NCBI GenBank assembly: GCA_007644065.1
Contig: VJWN01000017.1
Coordinates: 958,105-1,022,104, forward strand
DNA length: 64,000 bases
Direction: 5' to 3'
DNA from: Margaritispora aquatica
Lineage: Eukaryota; Ascomycota; Leotiomycetes; Helotiales; Discinellaceae
A model generated the notes under the pieces. That model did no database searches, was not told the origin of the DNA, and worked only from the letters and a program-made list of their open reading frames with translations. How positions within the stretch are numbered: position 1 is the stretch's first letter; every line of letters begins with the position of its first letter. A program made the translations under genes and the position numbers. Of the stretch, positions 12,435 through 24,000 are shown piece by piece.

Positions 12435-13905
12435 GATTCCGAACAGTGCGCGTGGATGAGGTGATAATGGATAAAGCTGCTGGGTCGATGTTACGTTACA
12501 GTCGTGACAGGGCGGTGAGAATTTGGTAGTAATGTGAGAGCTTTCGAGAATTGGAGGAAGTCGCTTGGGGCTGGAAGATTTGTACCGAATGTCGAGTCTT
12601 TATATTATTCTGATGGAGAAGTAGAATGTTCTATGGTTGACAAATGTGTTCTCAGATGATGCACATTTTCATTACAAAAGATTCCAAGACCGCAGATTTC
12701 GTTAGTCACACTAGTATCAGTGAGCAATATTTTCGACTGATACAACGCATTTGGAAGGCCTTCTTATTTTTCGTTCCAAAATGAGAAGTGAACTTGGTTG
12801 ACTTGTATTGGTGGAATGCCATTGTGAATATGTAACACCAAATGTATGATTGTATATCTAAGCTACCGTAAGTGAAATTCTATCAATGGAACTGAAATAT
12901 CGTTTCTAAGTTTGTTACAAGGCATCATTTGGCCCTCAAAATGAACGTAGCATGTCTTGCCTACAACGAAAAGCTGCCTAGACTGGTCGCTCGCTTAAAC
13001 CTAACCACCAAATTTTCAACTCCACTAAATTAACAACAATCACTTTATCGCAGCTCAAGAATCTCACAGCCCTCTTTTCCAGATCAAAATGCCCTTGATT
13101 TGCATCCTGCACAGCTCCCTCCTATACGTTATCCATTCTCACAACTATCATATGCGTTCAAAAACGTCTATCTTCCTTCCAACTTAACCTTTCGTTCCAG
13201 CTTCAACAGTTCAGAAGCACAAGAAAGTAAACCTAAAAGGAATAAGGCTTTAGTTTTCGATTTGCTTTTTATTTTATTTTAAATCCTGTATTCTTTTAGC
13301 TTAGGTCTGAATTGGCTACCAACTTTACCTTTCGACTTGATGGTTTACTTAAACACTACACACATTTTTGCCTTAGATTTGTTGGTTTTAGTTTAGAATG
13401 ATATCCCATCATAGAAACAACTTTATGTTTCTCTGTTTAGTCCCACCCCAACATAAAAGCGCTAAATCAAACAAAAGTTTGTATATAAAAGCAGCTAGCT
13501 TTGTAACAGTGTCATTTGTCACGTGATAAAAGTGGATTTTAAGATTCCCTTACTTTTCCCGCAGAATCCCGGGGCCATATTGATTGGAACCGTTATAATC
13601 CTAATACTTCCTTCAGATATCTCTCTCTAGTAATCAATATGCATGGCCAGAAACCGACCGTAATGCATTCTATACGGCTGACAATATGCTTGATTTGCCG
13701 TGATTGAGTTCTCTCTACCACTTATCCGATTGGCTAAAGTCGTGACACCCATGAGACGTGTGTGCATTCACCAATAAAGTGACCATTTCCCCCAACTCGG
13801 AAATTCGAAATTATCACTCCTTTACAATTGGCACTGCTGTGAAAGCGGTGACCTCTGTCGAAATCGAAACTTTTAGAAAAGGCAGCAGCTTGAGCAACAG
13901 CAATC
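12435..13905. other. Intergenic region
   Basis: This is about 1.5 kb upstream of the tandem-duplication gene. It is moderately AT-rich. An open frame of 60 codons at 13100-13282 shows no family features. No repeat or RNA gene was recognised. Confidence 0.5.
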
Positions 13906-15999
13906 ATGGCAGCGTCACATCTTGACGAACTCGTATCTACCACAGCGCTAAAGCCTCCGTATCCAACTTTTGAGGAACTGATCGCTCAGAATATCGACGT
14001 CAAAGGTATCAGTCGCCTTTCCCAAGACCATCGATCGACACTTTTCTGGCGACTCGAGGGCACTCTGGAAACTGCAGTTTCGTTTATACCTGATCGTCAT
14101 GATCTTGCCAGCACGGAACCTTATTTCAATGATGGTTCATGGCATCCCATATCGAAAGAGTCGCTCACAGAGCCGAAGGTGTCCTCAATTACGGTACGCG
14201 TGAGCAATACCAGCGATTGGGAAAGGGTTTGGCTTGATTTTCACAGATCCCACGCTTTGCTAGAGGGTTCCAAGCTAATACATGGTATCATCGCCGTGCA
14301 AGGTGGAGGTAACGACATTAGTGAAGTTGAGAGAAAGCACCTCCATCCAGATTATGTGCCTACCAAAGAAGGTCTCTTGGAGAGATGGGGTCTTCTTCTA
14401 GACTACCATGCGCAAGCGGATGGCCCTGAGAACGGCCGCACCCTACTGAGATGCTGTCATGGCGCTCGGCCACGAAAGAAGGACTATCGACTTGCTGTGA
14501 CGCCCGCGATGAGCGGCAGCTTTGTCACAGTGCACAATTATTTATCAGCGGTACATCCATGGCTTCTCAGCCTACGCAATGAACTACTGGTGGCCGTTGG
14601 AAGCCAGCTGTGGTCTGATCCACTACCACCAGCGACGGAGCTCATGGTCGATGTCGGGCTAGACGTGCTGACAATTAGGAGGAAAGAAGAGTGGATGTTG
14701 GGTTGTGCAACAACTATTTCGTCTCCAGCTCTGAAATCTTCGGCCCCATCCGAAACAGCGAACAAACTGACCACTCCCGATCACTTCAACGCGGGAACTC
14801 GGCGACAGACTCCCTACCCAACCTACGAGGACCTCCTCCGGCAGCAAAAGGAGTACGTACCCACTGAGCAGTTCGCCGATACCGCCATGTTCATGCAAGG
14901 CATGTGCAGTCCTCCCACCTTCTTCCGTGAAAGAGTCAAAGTTCCAAGCTTAGTGACCGCCAGCATACGTCGCTTTCCAGAAGTTGCTGACTTCTACTGG
15001 CCCCTGGAAGGCACGCTAGCTGATGCGTTATCTATTTTCACTATCAAAGATGACATTCAGAGCTTAGTACCATACTGCAAGGATGGGAAGTGGCATTCGA
15101 TATCAAAAGAGGCACTGGTGGAGCCCAAGATATCATCTTTGACCGTGAGGACGTACCATACAAGCGCGTGGGAGGATGAATGGCTTGATCATCATAGCAC
15201 TCATGCGGAGGAAGGATGTGAAGGGAGTACATGGGGGCCTTTACCTGATTACGACTCCGAGGAAGACGGCCCCGACAATGAGCACCATTTGCTGAGTTGC
15301 TGTGGATCTGAACGGCCAAGAAAAAAGGACTACAGTATCACCATTGTGCCAAAACCAGATGGCGAAGGCTTTCTGACCGTTCAGGACTATTTCTCAGCTA
15401 TGCATCCGTGGCTTATGAGCCTCCGGGAGGAATTTCTTCTTTGTCTTGGAAGTACGCTATCGTTCGAGCCACTACCAGCCAGCGCAAAATTAAAGGTTCT
15501 GTGCTTCGATAACCTGGAGGAGGTGATGATCGAAACAAGATCGGAATCGACACAGATCAACGATCAAAACACCACCCCTGCGATAATAAGATTCAGACAA
15601 CAGGAGGCAGGCAGGCCGAAAGGAGGCTGGAAAAAGCCATACGACGAGAATGGACAACCTGCGTTCATGTACTGGTCCATTGAGCCTGATTACAATCCCC
15701 CAACACCACCAAGTGGGATCTGGAAAGAGCACGAGGAGGGCCGATCTACTGGCGGCTGGTTTTCACCTTGGGCTGAGGATGGAACCCCGCGATTTGATCG
15801 AATACCTGTTGGGCCAGGGTATCCCGAACCGCCGCCTGGTCCTACGAACCCGTGGCCTTTCACTTACCTTCCATACACGATGCCTGGTCAGCGTATACCA
15901 GTAGCTCCGAGGGGCTATGATTCGATGGAGTTGTACACCGGGCCTGATATGGGAATTGAGAATTCAATGACTCTCTGGATGGTGTACTATAAAGACTAG
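13906..15999 (+). CDS. Unknown protein with internal tandem duplication (697 aa)
   Basis: This is a single uninterrupted reading frame from ATG 13906. Residues about 17-265 and 300-540 are two copies of the same undescribed domain. Paired landmarks are PYPTFEELIAQ / PYPTYEDLLRQ, LEGTLETAVSF / LEGTLADALSI, GSWHPISKESLTEPKVSS / GKWHSISKEALVEPKISS, a CC motif (LLRCCHGARPRKKDY / LLSCCGSERPRKKDY), and SAVHPWLLSLRNELL / SAMHPWLMSLREEFL. The C-terminal 150 residues carry two GR-x2-GGW...P...DG repeats (GRPKGGWKKPYDENG, GRSTGGWFSPWAEDG) and end in Pro-rich sequence with GYDSMELYTGPDMG. That last motif recurs in the 29.6 kb gene (GYSAFELYTGGPHG). There is no signal peptide or membrane segment, so it is probably an intracellular globular protein. 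I do not recognise the family; the conserved Cys-Cys pair in both copies is worth noting. Confidence 0.8.
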   Translation: MAASHLDELVSTTALKPPYPTFEELIAQNIDVKGISRLSQDHRSTLFWRLEGTLETAVSFIPDRHDLASTEPYFNDGSWHPISKESLTEPKVSSITVRVSNTSDWERVWLDFHRSHALLEGSKLIHGIIAVQGGGNDISEVERKHLHPDYVPTKEGLLERWGLLLDYHAQADGPENGRTLLRCCHGARPRKKDYRLAVTPAMSGSFVTVHNYLSAVHPWLLSLRNELLVAVGSQLWSDPLPPATELMVDVGLDVLTIRRKEEWMLGCATTISSPALKSSAPSETANKLTTPDHFNAGTRRQTPYPTYEDLLRQQKEYVPTEQFADTAMFMQGMCSPPTFFRERVKVPSLVTASIRRFPEVADFYWPLEGTLADALSIFTIKDDIQSLVPYCKDGKWHSISKEALVEPKISSLTVRTYHTSAWEDEWLDHHSTHAEEGCEGSTWGPLPDYDSEEDGPDNEHHLLSCCGSERPRKKDYSITIVPKPDGEGFLTVQDYFSAMHPWLMSLREEFLLCLGSTLSFEPLPASAKLKVLCFDNLEEVMIETRSESTQINDQNTTPAIIRFRQQEAGRPKGGWKKPYDENGQPAFMYWSIEPDYNPPTPPSGIWKEHEEGRSTGGWFSPWAEDGTPRFDRIPVGPGYPEPPPGPTNPWPFTYLPYTMPGQRIPVAPRGYDSMELYTGPDMGIENSMTLWMVYYKD

Positions 16000-17173
16000 A
16001 AATAGACTTGATTCATTCCCCGGAGCTTTTGATAGCAAATTTTCATTCGGGTGGATATGATGTACAATTTTGTGCCCCAAATATGAGAATCCCATGTCAT
16101 TTCGCAGACCTATTGAACAATGAAGTTCTATCCAGATACTTAGTTCTTGGCAAACTTGCCGGCATCATGTCAAATGGAAATAGGAAGGAACATTCAATGG
16201 ATCACGCTCGACTCCAACCTCTCTTTCCTCTAACGTTGGTTGCACACCGCTAAACGCGATTAATTTCATATATCAGCCCTACCTTGCCTTACTTTTGAAA
16301 AGCTTTATCTCAGCAAGGATCGATCTTTCCAGGTGCTGCTCGTGCCAAGCACTCATCACGGGGCACATTCTGCCCCTTCATCCTGCATAGCTTCGCTTTT
16401 CTCCTTCCTAATCCAACACTTCGTATGTTGGTTTTCTGGCCGGAGACATGGATGTAGCTAGGTAGATAAGTGACAGCCCAAGCTCGAGTACTTACTTACA
16501 AGGGTTCGCATTCGATACACCACAAGTGGATTTCGGTTCGGGCCGGATAAATAGCGAGGAACCAAACTGTCGGGTACCAAACTCGCTTAGCCGATCCTTG
16601 CTGACATCGTTGGAGATGTTGATTTTTGAGAAGGTGGCGCTTGCAGCACAGATTGCCTGCCGAACTGGTGGCGTATCAATGTGGTGTACCTTGTCTCCAC
16701 TAGGATGGAAGTCCTTCCGTGCACAGCTCACCTCGCCTTGAGCGTTACCCCAGCCTGCTTGGGAAGACTCCGTAGCTCGAGGTAGGTACGAAGGTAGGGT
16801 CACGATAAGGAACATAAAGTAGGTCAAGATTTACCCAAGATGAGCTTGTCTTATCGTGCAGCAGTGGCACAATGCTTGAACCAGCCCATACTCTAGCTTG
16901 CAGCGAAGTGCGTGGTGCGATGTGTGATGTTAATTGCCCAAAGGTTGTAGCTCTTCCTGTTAGCCCGTCATGGGATGGATTCCAGAGATGACGGCGTTGA
17001 CTTCTCCGATAAAAAGCCAAGACAGCCTGAAAGGCTGTACACACTCCTAAGAAGATGTTCTCACCAGTATCAAGCCATTAATGAACAAGAGATCTCATCT
17101 TAGACTACAAAAAAGTGATAAATACAATAGTGGTTACAAAGGAACTCCAACTCAGCCGGTCAACCAGTGCCGA
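16000..17173. other. Intergenic region between convergent genes
   Basis: This is about 1.2 kb between the stops of two convergent genes. The open frames here on both strands show no coding character. No repeat was recognised apart from scattered AGGTAGGT-like words. Confidence 0.5.
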
Positions 17174-19322
17174 TCAAGCTTTCGCCGTGGCAGTCGCAGC
17201 CGCACAGTAAGCACTACCATACGCAATGACAGTACTTGCAACCGCCGTGCCACAGGCACCATTAGAACAATCTCTGAGACCATATTGAAAGTTCACGTTG
17301 TTGCAGAGACAGGCGGCGTTAGCCGATGTGCATCCAAGCGCCGAGTACTGTGCGAGCATGTTGTTGAAACATGTCTGACCACATGTCGGCAAACTCGAGA
17401 GCGCTGTCGTAGTCGCAGGCGCAATACTGGTGACTGTGGTGGTTACAGTTGCAGCAGCACAATAGGCACTGCCATAAGCAATAACAGTCGCTCCGACTGT
17501 CGTACCACAGGCACCGTTTGCACAATCTCGGAGACCATATTGGAAGTTCACGTTACTGCAGAGACAGGATGGGTTGGGGGAGGTGCATCTGAGTATGGAG
17601 TACTGCGCAAGCATGTTATTGAAACATGTCTGACCGCAGGTTGGCAGACTTGAGAGGTCCGTCGTTGCAGCTGTAGCGGTTGTTGCTTTTGTAATTGTAG
17701 TTGAAGTTGAAATTGAGGTGGCTGTTACAGTCCCAGTTGCCAATGCTTTAGCGCAGTACAGGCTTTCGTATGCAATCACTGTGCTTGCATCAGTAGCTGT
17801 ACAGACTGCATTTGAACAGTCCCGGATGCCGTAGCCAAAATTGACGTTGCTGCACATGCATGATGGATCGGGCGTGGAGCATCCGAGTGCTGCATATTGG
17901 GCGATCACGTTGCTAAAGCATGTTTGTCCGCAAGATGGGAGAGAACTGATGGCTGGAAGTGTAGTACTAGCTGTTGTGGAGGCTTTGGAGATTGTTGATG
18001 TTGAAAAGGTAGCCGAGACCGACGAGGTAACCGAGACAGATGAGGATGTTATTGATTTGCTCGTGGATTTAGTCGTTGTGCGAGAGGATGTAGAAGAGGT
18101 GACATTGTTACAGTCACCCCAATCTGGCTGGCTATGTCTCTTGATTAGCATACGAAAAAAAAAGCATTTATTCCTAGCGGTGTTTAGCTAGTGACATACC
18201 ATCCATCGCCGCAATCAGCAGCCAAAGCACCACACATCCCATCTTTGTTGCAGCAGAACCCGTAGCTCACCGTACAAGAGAAGCCACTCGCTGCTCCACA
18301 CGTGCCATCTGTTGTGTTGCCACGCATGAAGTAGGGTAGCGGTTGCGGTTCCGTTGCAGGCCAAATACAGTTGCCCGAATGGCAATTCCCATAGGCACAG
18401 AAAGCATCTCCCGAGCCGCAACGCCCATACACGTTGCAGCACTCACCCCAATTCCCCCTGCACTGTCTATTCCCATTGATGCTACCACAGGTTCCATCTG
18501 TACTAAAGATTGCATCACCGTAGCAGAGGCCTTCGTAACAAGTACCATCGGCACAGTCTGCTCTATGGCGGTATTAGAATCAGCATACCAGTCTTCAACA
18601 AGGTTGCAAGTCATGATCAGGACAGCGACATTTACTCACGTCGAGTTCCCGCATGTCCAAGTCTCTGAATTGCAACATTGAGATGATTCATAACCAATAC
18701 ATGTTGCATTATTGTTGGGAGGGCCACATTCTCCGTTTTTTGATCGGACAGGTTCAATGACTTAGGTTCCAACATCAGTGTCTTCAAGCCTTCATATGCA
18801 GACTGACTTGGAAAACTTACATCCTCTGACACAGTAAACGGTGTTAGGTTTAATATTCCCACAGTCTGGATCTATTTCTGGATTCAAGAGAAAGAATGTC
18901 TCAACCTCGATATTTTTCCTCCGAGCGAGTTGAGTGCACGTGTAATAGTTGACATCGTCTCCAGTGATAGCCGTCGAACGGCAGTTGATCTCGCCAGCTG
19001 GAATTGGTCCCGTAGTAAGCCTGCTAAAAAGATCAGGCAATGGTGAAGCGGTGGGCGAGGAACTCGTACTCGAAGCAGACGAGTTGTTGGAGATTACTGA
19101 AGATGTAGTAGAGATGGAAGTTTGCGTTGCACTATTGATAGACTCTGATAAGGTGGTAACTGAAGATTCGTCGCGACGGGCGATAATGAGGTCATCTGGC
19201 CATGTAGGATCTTCACAAACGGCTGATGCATTTCCTCCATGAATTAAACCAAGAGAAAGAATAAGGGTAATGATTTTGATTAACCATGTGTGAGACCAAG
19301 TAGATAACATTTCTATCAACAT
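17174..19322 (-). CDS. Secreted LysM + three chitin-binding (ChtBD1) + three CFEM domain protein
   Basis: The minus-strand exons are 19322-18821, 18760-18640, 18562-18200 and 18131-17174 (1944 nt, 647 aa). The order is: a signal peptide (hydrophobic WLIKIITLILSLGLIHGG), a Ser/Thr-rich linker, a LysM domain (DDVNYYTCTQLARRKNIEVE...NPEIDPDC...VYCVRG), three hevein-like Cys-rich modules, a second Ser/Thr linker, and three tandem CFEM domains. The hevein modules begin NGECGPPNNNATC, DGTCGSINGNRQC and DGTCGAASGFSC, and the last closes CGDGCQPDWGDC across intron 3. Each CFEM has eight Cys, starting LPSCGQTC or LPTCGQTC. LysM and ChtBD1 bind chitin oligomers; CFEM domains bind haem or act at the fungal surface. 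Only the first CFEM keeps Asp between Cys3 and Cys4 (STPDPSC); the others have Asn. There is no transmembrane helix or clear GPI signal, so it is probably secreted to the wall or apoplast. An effector or chitin-shielding role is an inference. Confidence 0.92.
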
Positions 19323-19766
19323 GAGATAATGTCAAGACTTTTGACCGATGTCAAATTGTCGAAGTTGTCCAAGTCGAGGGATGAAAGAAGATTGAGAGAA
19401 TGAGAAGAAGCTTTCTCCAGAAGCCTTAAGCAGATCTCTCTACTTTCAGATCGTCGTTTGATACAAAGATACCCCTGAATGTCACCTCCGACTGCGCTCG
19501 TAAGCCACTTTAATTTGGAATCGAATGCACATATGAGATGAAAGCACATATCATATAGGTTTCAAATTCAAGGCAATACATATGTACCTAGTAATTCTTG
19601 CATGGAAGAATTGCGATGTGAGCTTGGCAACCAACACTACCTTACTTTACGCCCAAGAACTACAAGATTTTCCGCGTCAACCCAGCATTGCCGCCGAGCC
19701 GAGATGTCACTACTCCGGTAAGGTAAGTATACCTAGCTACCTACTTACCTACCTTACCTCGCTTAC

Positions 19767-19790
19767 CTCCCTAGGTACTTACCTAGGGAG
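19767..19790. repeat. Perfect inverted repeat, 11-bp arms
   Basis: CTCCCTAGGTA at 19767-19777 is followed after two bases by its exact reverse complement TACCTAGGGAG at 19780-19790. It lies about 450 bp upstream of the LysM/CFEM gene start. It could be a hairpin or a dyad protein-binding site; nothing in the sequence decides. Confidence 0.85.
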
Positions 19791-19903
19791 GTTAGATTAA
19801 CATGCTGCCGGAACTACCTCGGAAAGCACTGCCAAGACGAAATAAGGCTGGCCGCCGGGTAAATCTGATTTTCTGACATCGGGTGTAAACGAGGTACGGA
19901 CCG

Positions 19904-19927
19904 TATGGTGCCGGTACCGGTACCATA
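19904..19927. repeat. Palindrome around GGTACCGGTACC
   Basis: TATGGT...ACCATA flanks a GC-rich core reading GCCGGTACCGGT, giving a nearly perfect 24-bp dyad. It is 114 bp from the previous palindrome in the same promoter interval. Confidence 0.7.
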
Positions 19928-21082
19928 CCTTGCTTTGACTATAGGTATCCTTGCTCTTATAGCATTACTTCTGAGCCCTGTAGCCGTTTGTGCGCGTTCG
20001 GGTGTGTTGGTGTGCATTTCCTAGGTACCTTACCTTAGATAAAGTTTCTATGATAATATCTGGACAAAGGTCCGAATGTCAAATTGGAAGTGAGAACTTG
20101 GGATGGGAAAGACATGGGCAGCAATGCGCGGTAAACGCACAACCCACAAACCACTTCCTGCCCAAAGCGGCACGGACGTGGGACATTTACCGTACATGTA
20201 TAATCTAAGGTAAAGGTGAGAAACCTATATTCGTCCTATACCTTAGTCCTTGAATTACCTTACCAAAGGTAGACGCCCAACCGCAGTTTTACACTGGAAA
20301 CTTCGTAAAAGCTAAGGGAAGTCTCGCATAGCATGAAATTTTGAGAATACGGAAAGATGGAGGGAGGATAATATAACATCGATGTATATCCACACTATAA
20401 TATCAAAATCTTATGCTCGAGAGCTGATGACAGACTACTGCTTAGAGAAGGATGATATTTGGCCAAATGCCAGAGGAAGCTGACATCGTCATCTTGCGAC
20501 AGGTCTATGTCCACTCTGTAAAGGCTATTGCAACTGCGTTATCACCCACAAACTACAAGCTAATATCGGAAGCTATGTTCTTGTAACTATACAGAGCAGA
20601 TCCAAGAATGCGGCCATTCATACTATCTCTCATCGATGAGCTGATCAGGTACGGAAATATCCCTGACTAGTGCATCAACAATAAAATTCGTAAGAATCTA
20701 TATCGTATGGTTATCCACTCACCAACGTGAACCAATTCAAAGCTAACATGCTACACAGGGTCGCAAGGATATATGGATGCATGGATACATATGTGCAGCA
20801 GAGGCACAATAAGATGAGCACACTTGATCCATGATATTGTAATAGACGCACCCACGGAGGTGAGACTCATTTGGCAAAGCTTTGCGACGTCTTTAATTAG
20901 GGGGGCTCAAATTAGCCTGTGATCATACATCTCACAAGGGCTGTCATGAAGACCATTCTTATATAGACACCTTTCTCGTGACAACTAGAACGCAAAGTCA
21001 GCTTAGCTCAATAAGGAGAGCATGTTATTTTAAGTTTTTCCATCCTCATCACATCTTTGGGCATATCGTCGCTCTCACCAGT

Positions 21083-24000
21083 ATGGTTTTCATAAACCAA
21101 TATTTGGCGTTATGGCTGCTTGTATGGCCAACACAAGTCTTTTCTCAGTACATTCAAGAATACAGACGAGGTCTTCCAATGATCCAGGCTTTAGGAAATA
21201 CTCCGGTTATATGGTAGTACGTGAGCAAGTTCTATTGACCATCCCCTCAGGCACTCAACCCTTCTAAAATGATATGTCCTTCTTTCTCCGCCGTACAACC
21301 ATTTCACTCCCTAGATCCAACACTAGAACTTTCCACAGCAAGAATTTAAATTTACCCTCAGGGGCAAACCCTACCACACACGTGTGCTAACTATTCCTTC
21401 TCTCTAAGTTCACCTACTATAGCAGCAAGCCCAATTCAAGTTATCGACCTTGCTCCTACGCAAGTCGTGCGGCTTGTATACAACTGCTTTTATATGGTCG
21501 CAATCTGCAGAAACGCTGAGAATTGGTACTTCACACACCGCAATACGATCCCCGTAAATAATAATTTCGGATATGATTTCAATACCAATAGCAAGAAAAG
21601 AGGCAGTTCAACTCGAGCGAGTTGGCGTGGCAGAGCGACGTGCCCTTCAAATTGGAAATCTCAGCCAGGCAATGCCTGCCCTGCGTTCTTGCAAGGGAAT
21701 GTGTGGCGAAACGATGGACAATGGTGGTCAAACGCTCTGGAACCAAACACTGATAAGAACGAGATCATCAAATCGCAGAATGGTGTCAAATCAGGTCTCC
21801 GCTATACTTGTGATGAGTTTCCTCCTAAGACCTGGTGAGTCTTTTCCCGACTTTCCCACTCCCCTTTCAAAAATATCGATAGAGAAAAAAAAAAGTCTTT
21901 CAAGATATTCTTGATATCGTTGTTCCACTTCTCAGATGCAACGAAATAAGAAGTGATGAATACGCTACGACAAATGTGAATAGTTCCAGGTTTTGGAGAC
22001 ACCTCTCACATTTCTGGACTAAGGATAACCGATCTGACGTCTTTTCAAGGGTTGAGGGTGGTGATGGCGAGTGGGGACAAAATCCGGCAAATACTCGTTG
22101 TGCTGCTATGCGATGTATGAAGGGATACAAGGCTGAGCAGGACTGTGAGTATATCTGCGCGGCACTCATAAGAAGTGAGCACTTTTGTTAACATGATTCA
22201 AGGGCAAGGAACAGCGCATGGAAGGCTGCGAAGTCGACTACAAGCACTGACTAGAGCACGCCGAACGGAATTCCCATACTTTGACAGTGATCAGAGCATT
22301 GTGATGTTTGAATTCATGATGGAAAGCAACCCTTTGAGTAGAACTGCTGCCCGCGTTCTCACGTTGAACCTCGCTGGTAGCGTCTTTGACACAATATACA
22401 TCTTGCAAGCCCGTCAGGAAGGGGACTCTTCAAACTTGACCAGAAAACACCCTTCTTCGATAAGTCTTGAAGAGTTTGAGAAGCAGATCAGGCTTGGTCA
22501 TGGCACAGAAGATTTGATTCCAGCTGATGAATCTGCCTCCAATTGGTCTGGAGAGGATGACGATGACGATGAGTCAGCTTCTTGGGGTCTGCAACAAGAT
22601 TTTCAGACTTTCGAATATCACAACAATGGCAGTCAAGCTGAGACTGCTGCATCCGGAGTACCTCGTGAGATCAGGAGCATTCTTGAACACAGAACCACCC
22701 CCCTCCTCAAGCGAGCTTCTTCCCAAGATCTTGCCGATGCAAAAGCGATCGTGGCGAACGCTACTGCAGAAGCATCCAGAGTTAACAAGCTACGTCTGGC
22801 CAAACCGTTGAGGAATACATACAAACTGAAGCCTGGCGCCACAGTTGGAAGTACCGCCTTCTCAACAGCAAACGTTACTGCCAACCAAGGCGTAGAGCCT
22901 CTTCTACAGATCACGGATGAGATCTCAAAGGCGGCAGCACTTATTGCTGAATCAAGTGGTGCTTCGAGGAATGTATCCAAGCGCGCAGCTGCGAGCGCAG
23001 GCACATACTGGATGGGAAGTCTTGACAGGCGTGGCACTGTTCCCTGGGGTGATGATCCAGCATACAATGTCTTTCGCAATGTGCTTCACTACGGTGCAGT
23101 AGGAGATGGCATCACGGTAAGTTTTTGAAGGGAACTATGTTGCCCCTAAGTTACTTCTGCTGACGACTTTTAGGACGATACTAAGGCAATAACTGCAGCT
23201 ATGAACAACGGCACTCGCTGCGGTAAAGGGTGCAACGGCTCCACGACCAAAAACGCAATCATCTACTTCCCACCTGGGACGTATCTCATATCCTCAACGA
23301 TTCCGATGCCGTTTGGAACTCAAGTCATTGGAGATGCCATCGACCGGCCGGTTCTGCTTGGTGCACCACAGTTTATTGGCCTGGGAGTTTTGTCAACAGA
23401 TGAATACACAGGTACAACGAACGCTGATGGGAGTGATGGTGAGTGGTATGTGAACACGGCGAATTTCTACCGACAGATTCGAAACATTGTGATTGATATC
23501 ACAGAAACGACCACTGAGGGCGTTGCTTGTCTTCACTATCAGGTCGCTCAAGCAACTAGTCTCCAAAATGTTGAACTAAAGGCCGTTCCCGGTTCGACTC
23601 AGGTCGGAATGTATGCAGAAAACGGCTCAGGAGGTCAAATCAGTGATGTGACATTCACTGGAGGAGGAGTCGGCCTATATGGCGGAAACCAGCAATTTAC
23701 TGCACAGCGATTGACCTTCAACGGATGTACCATTGGGGTTCACGTCATTTGGGATTGGTATGTTAGGACCTCTCTGCTTTGTAACCAGGACATTTTTGCA
23801 CCCAGTATTGTTCTAAAAAAAAGTTACTAACACCAAAACTTTATAGGGGCTGGGTTTGGAAGTCCATCTCGATGACGAAGGTGGGCACTGGATTCAAGCT
23901 TGCTGCAAATGATAATTCCGGCAACATTGGATCTGCCTCAGTTATTGATTCTAACTTCACAAACGTTAAAACTGTAGTTGAAATTGCTCCTTATTCCGAA

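Larger units (their letters stand above)
19323..21082. other. Intergenic region with clustered TACCT/AGGTA words and palindromes
   Basis: This is about 1.75 kb between divergent genes and probably carries both promoters. 19.72-20.28 kb is unusually dense in TACCT/AGGTA words. A small frame of 48 codons beginning at the ATG near 20452 has no family features and was not called. Confidence 0.5.

Noticed and set aside
17841..18191. Plus-strand frame rich in Val, Glu and Asp
   Set aside because: It is antisense to the Ser/Thr linker and CFEM exon of the minus-strand gene; codon mirror of TCx/ACx runs.
20452..20590. Small ATG-initiated frame of about 48 codons
   Set aside because: It has no family features, splice context or repeat partner; length is within chance.
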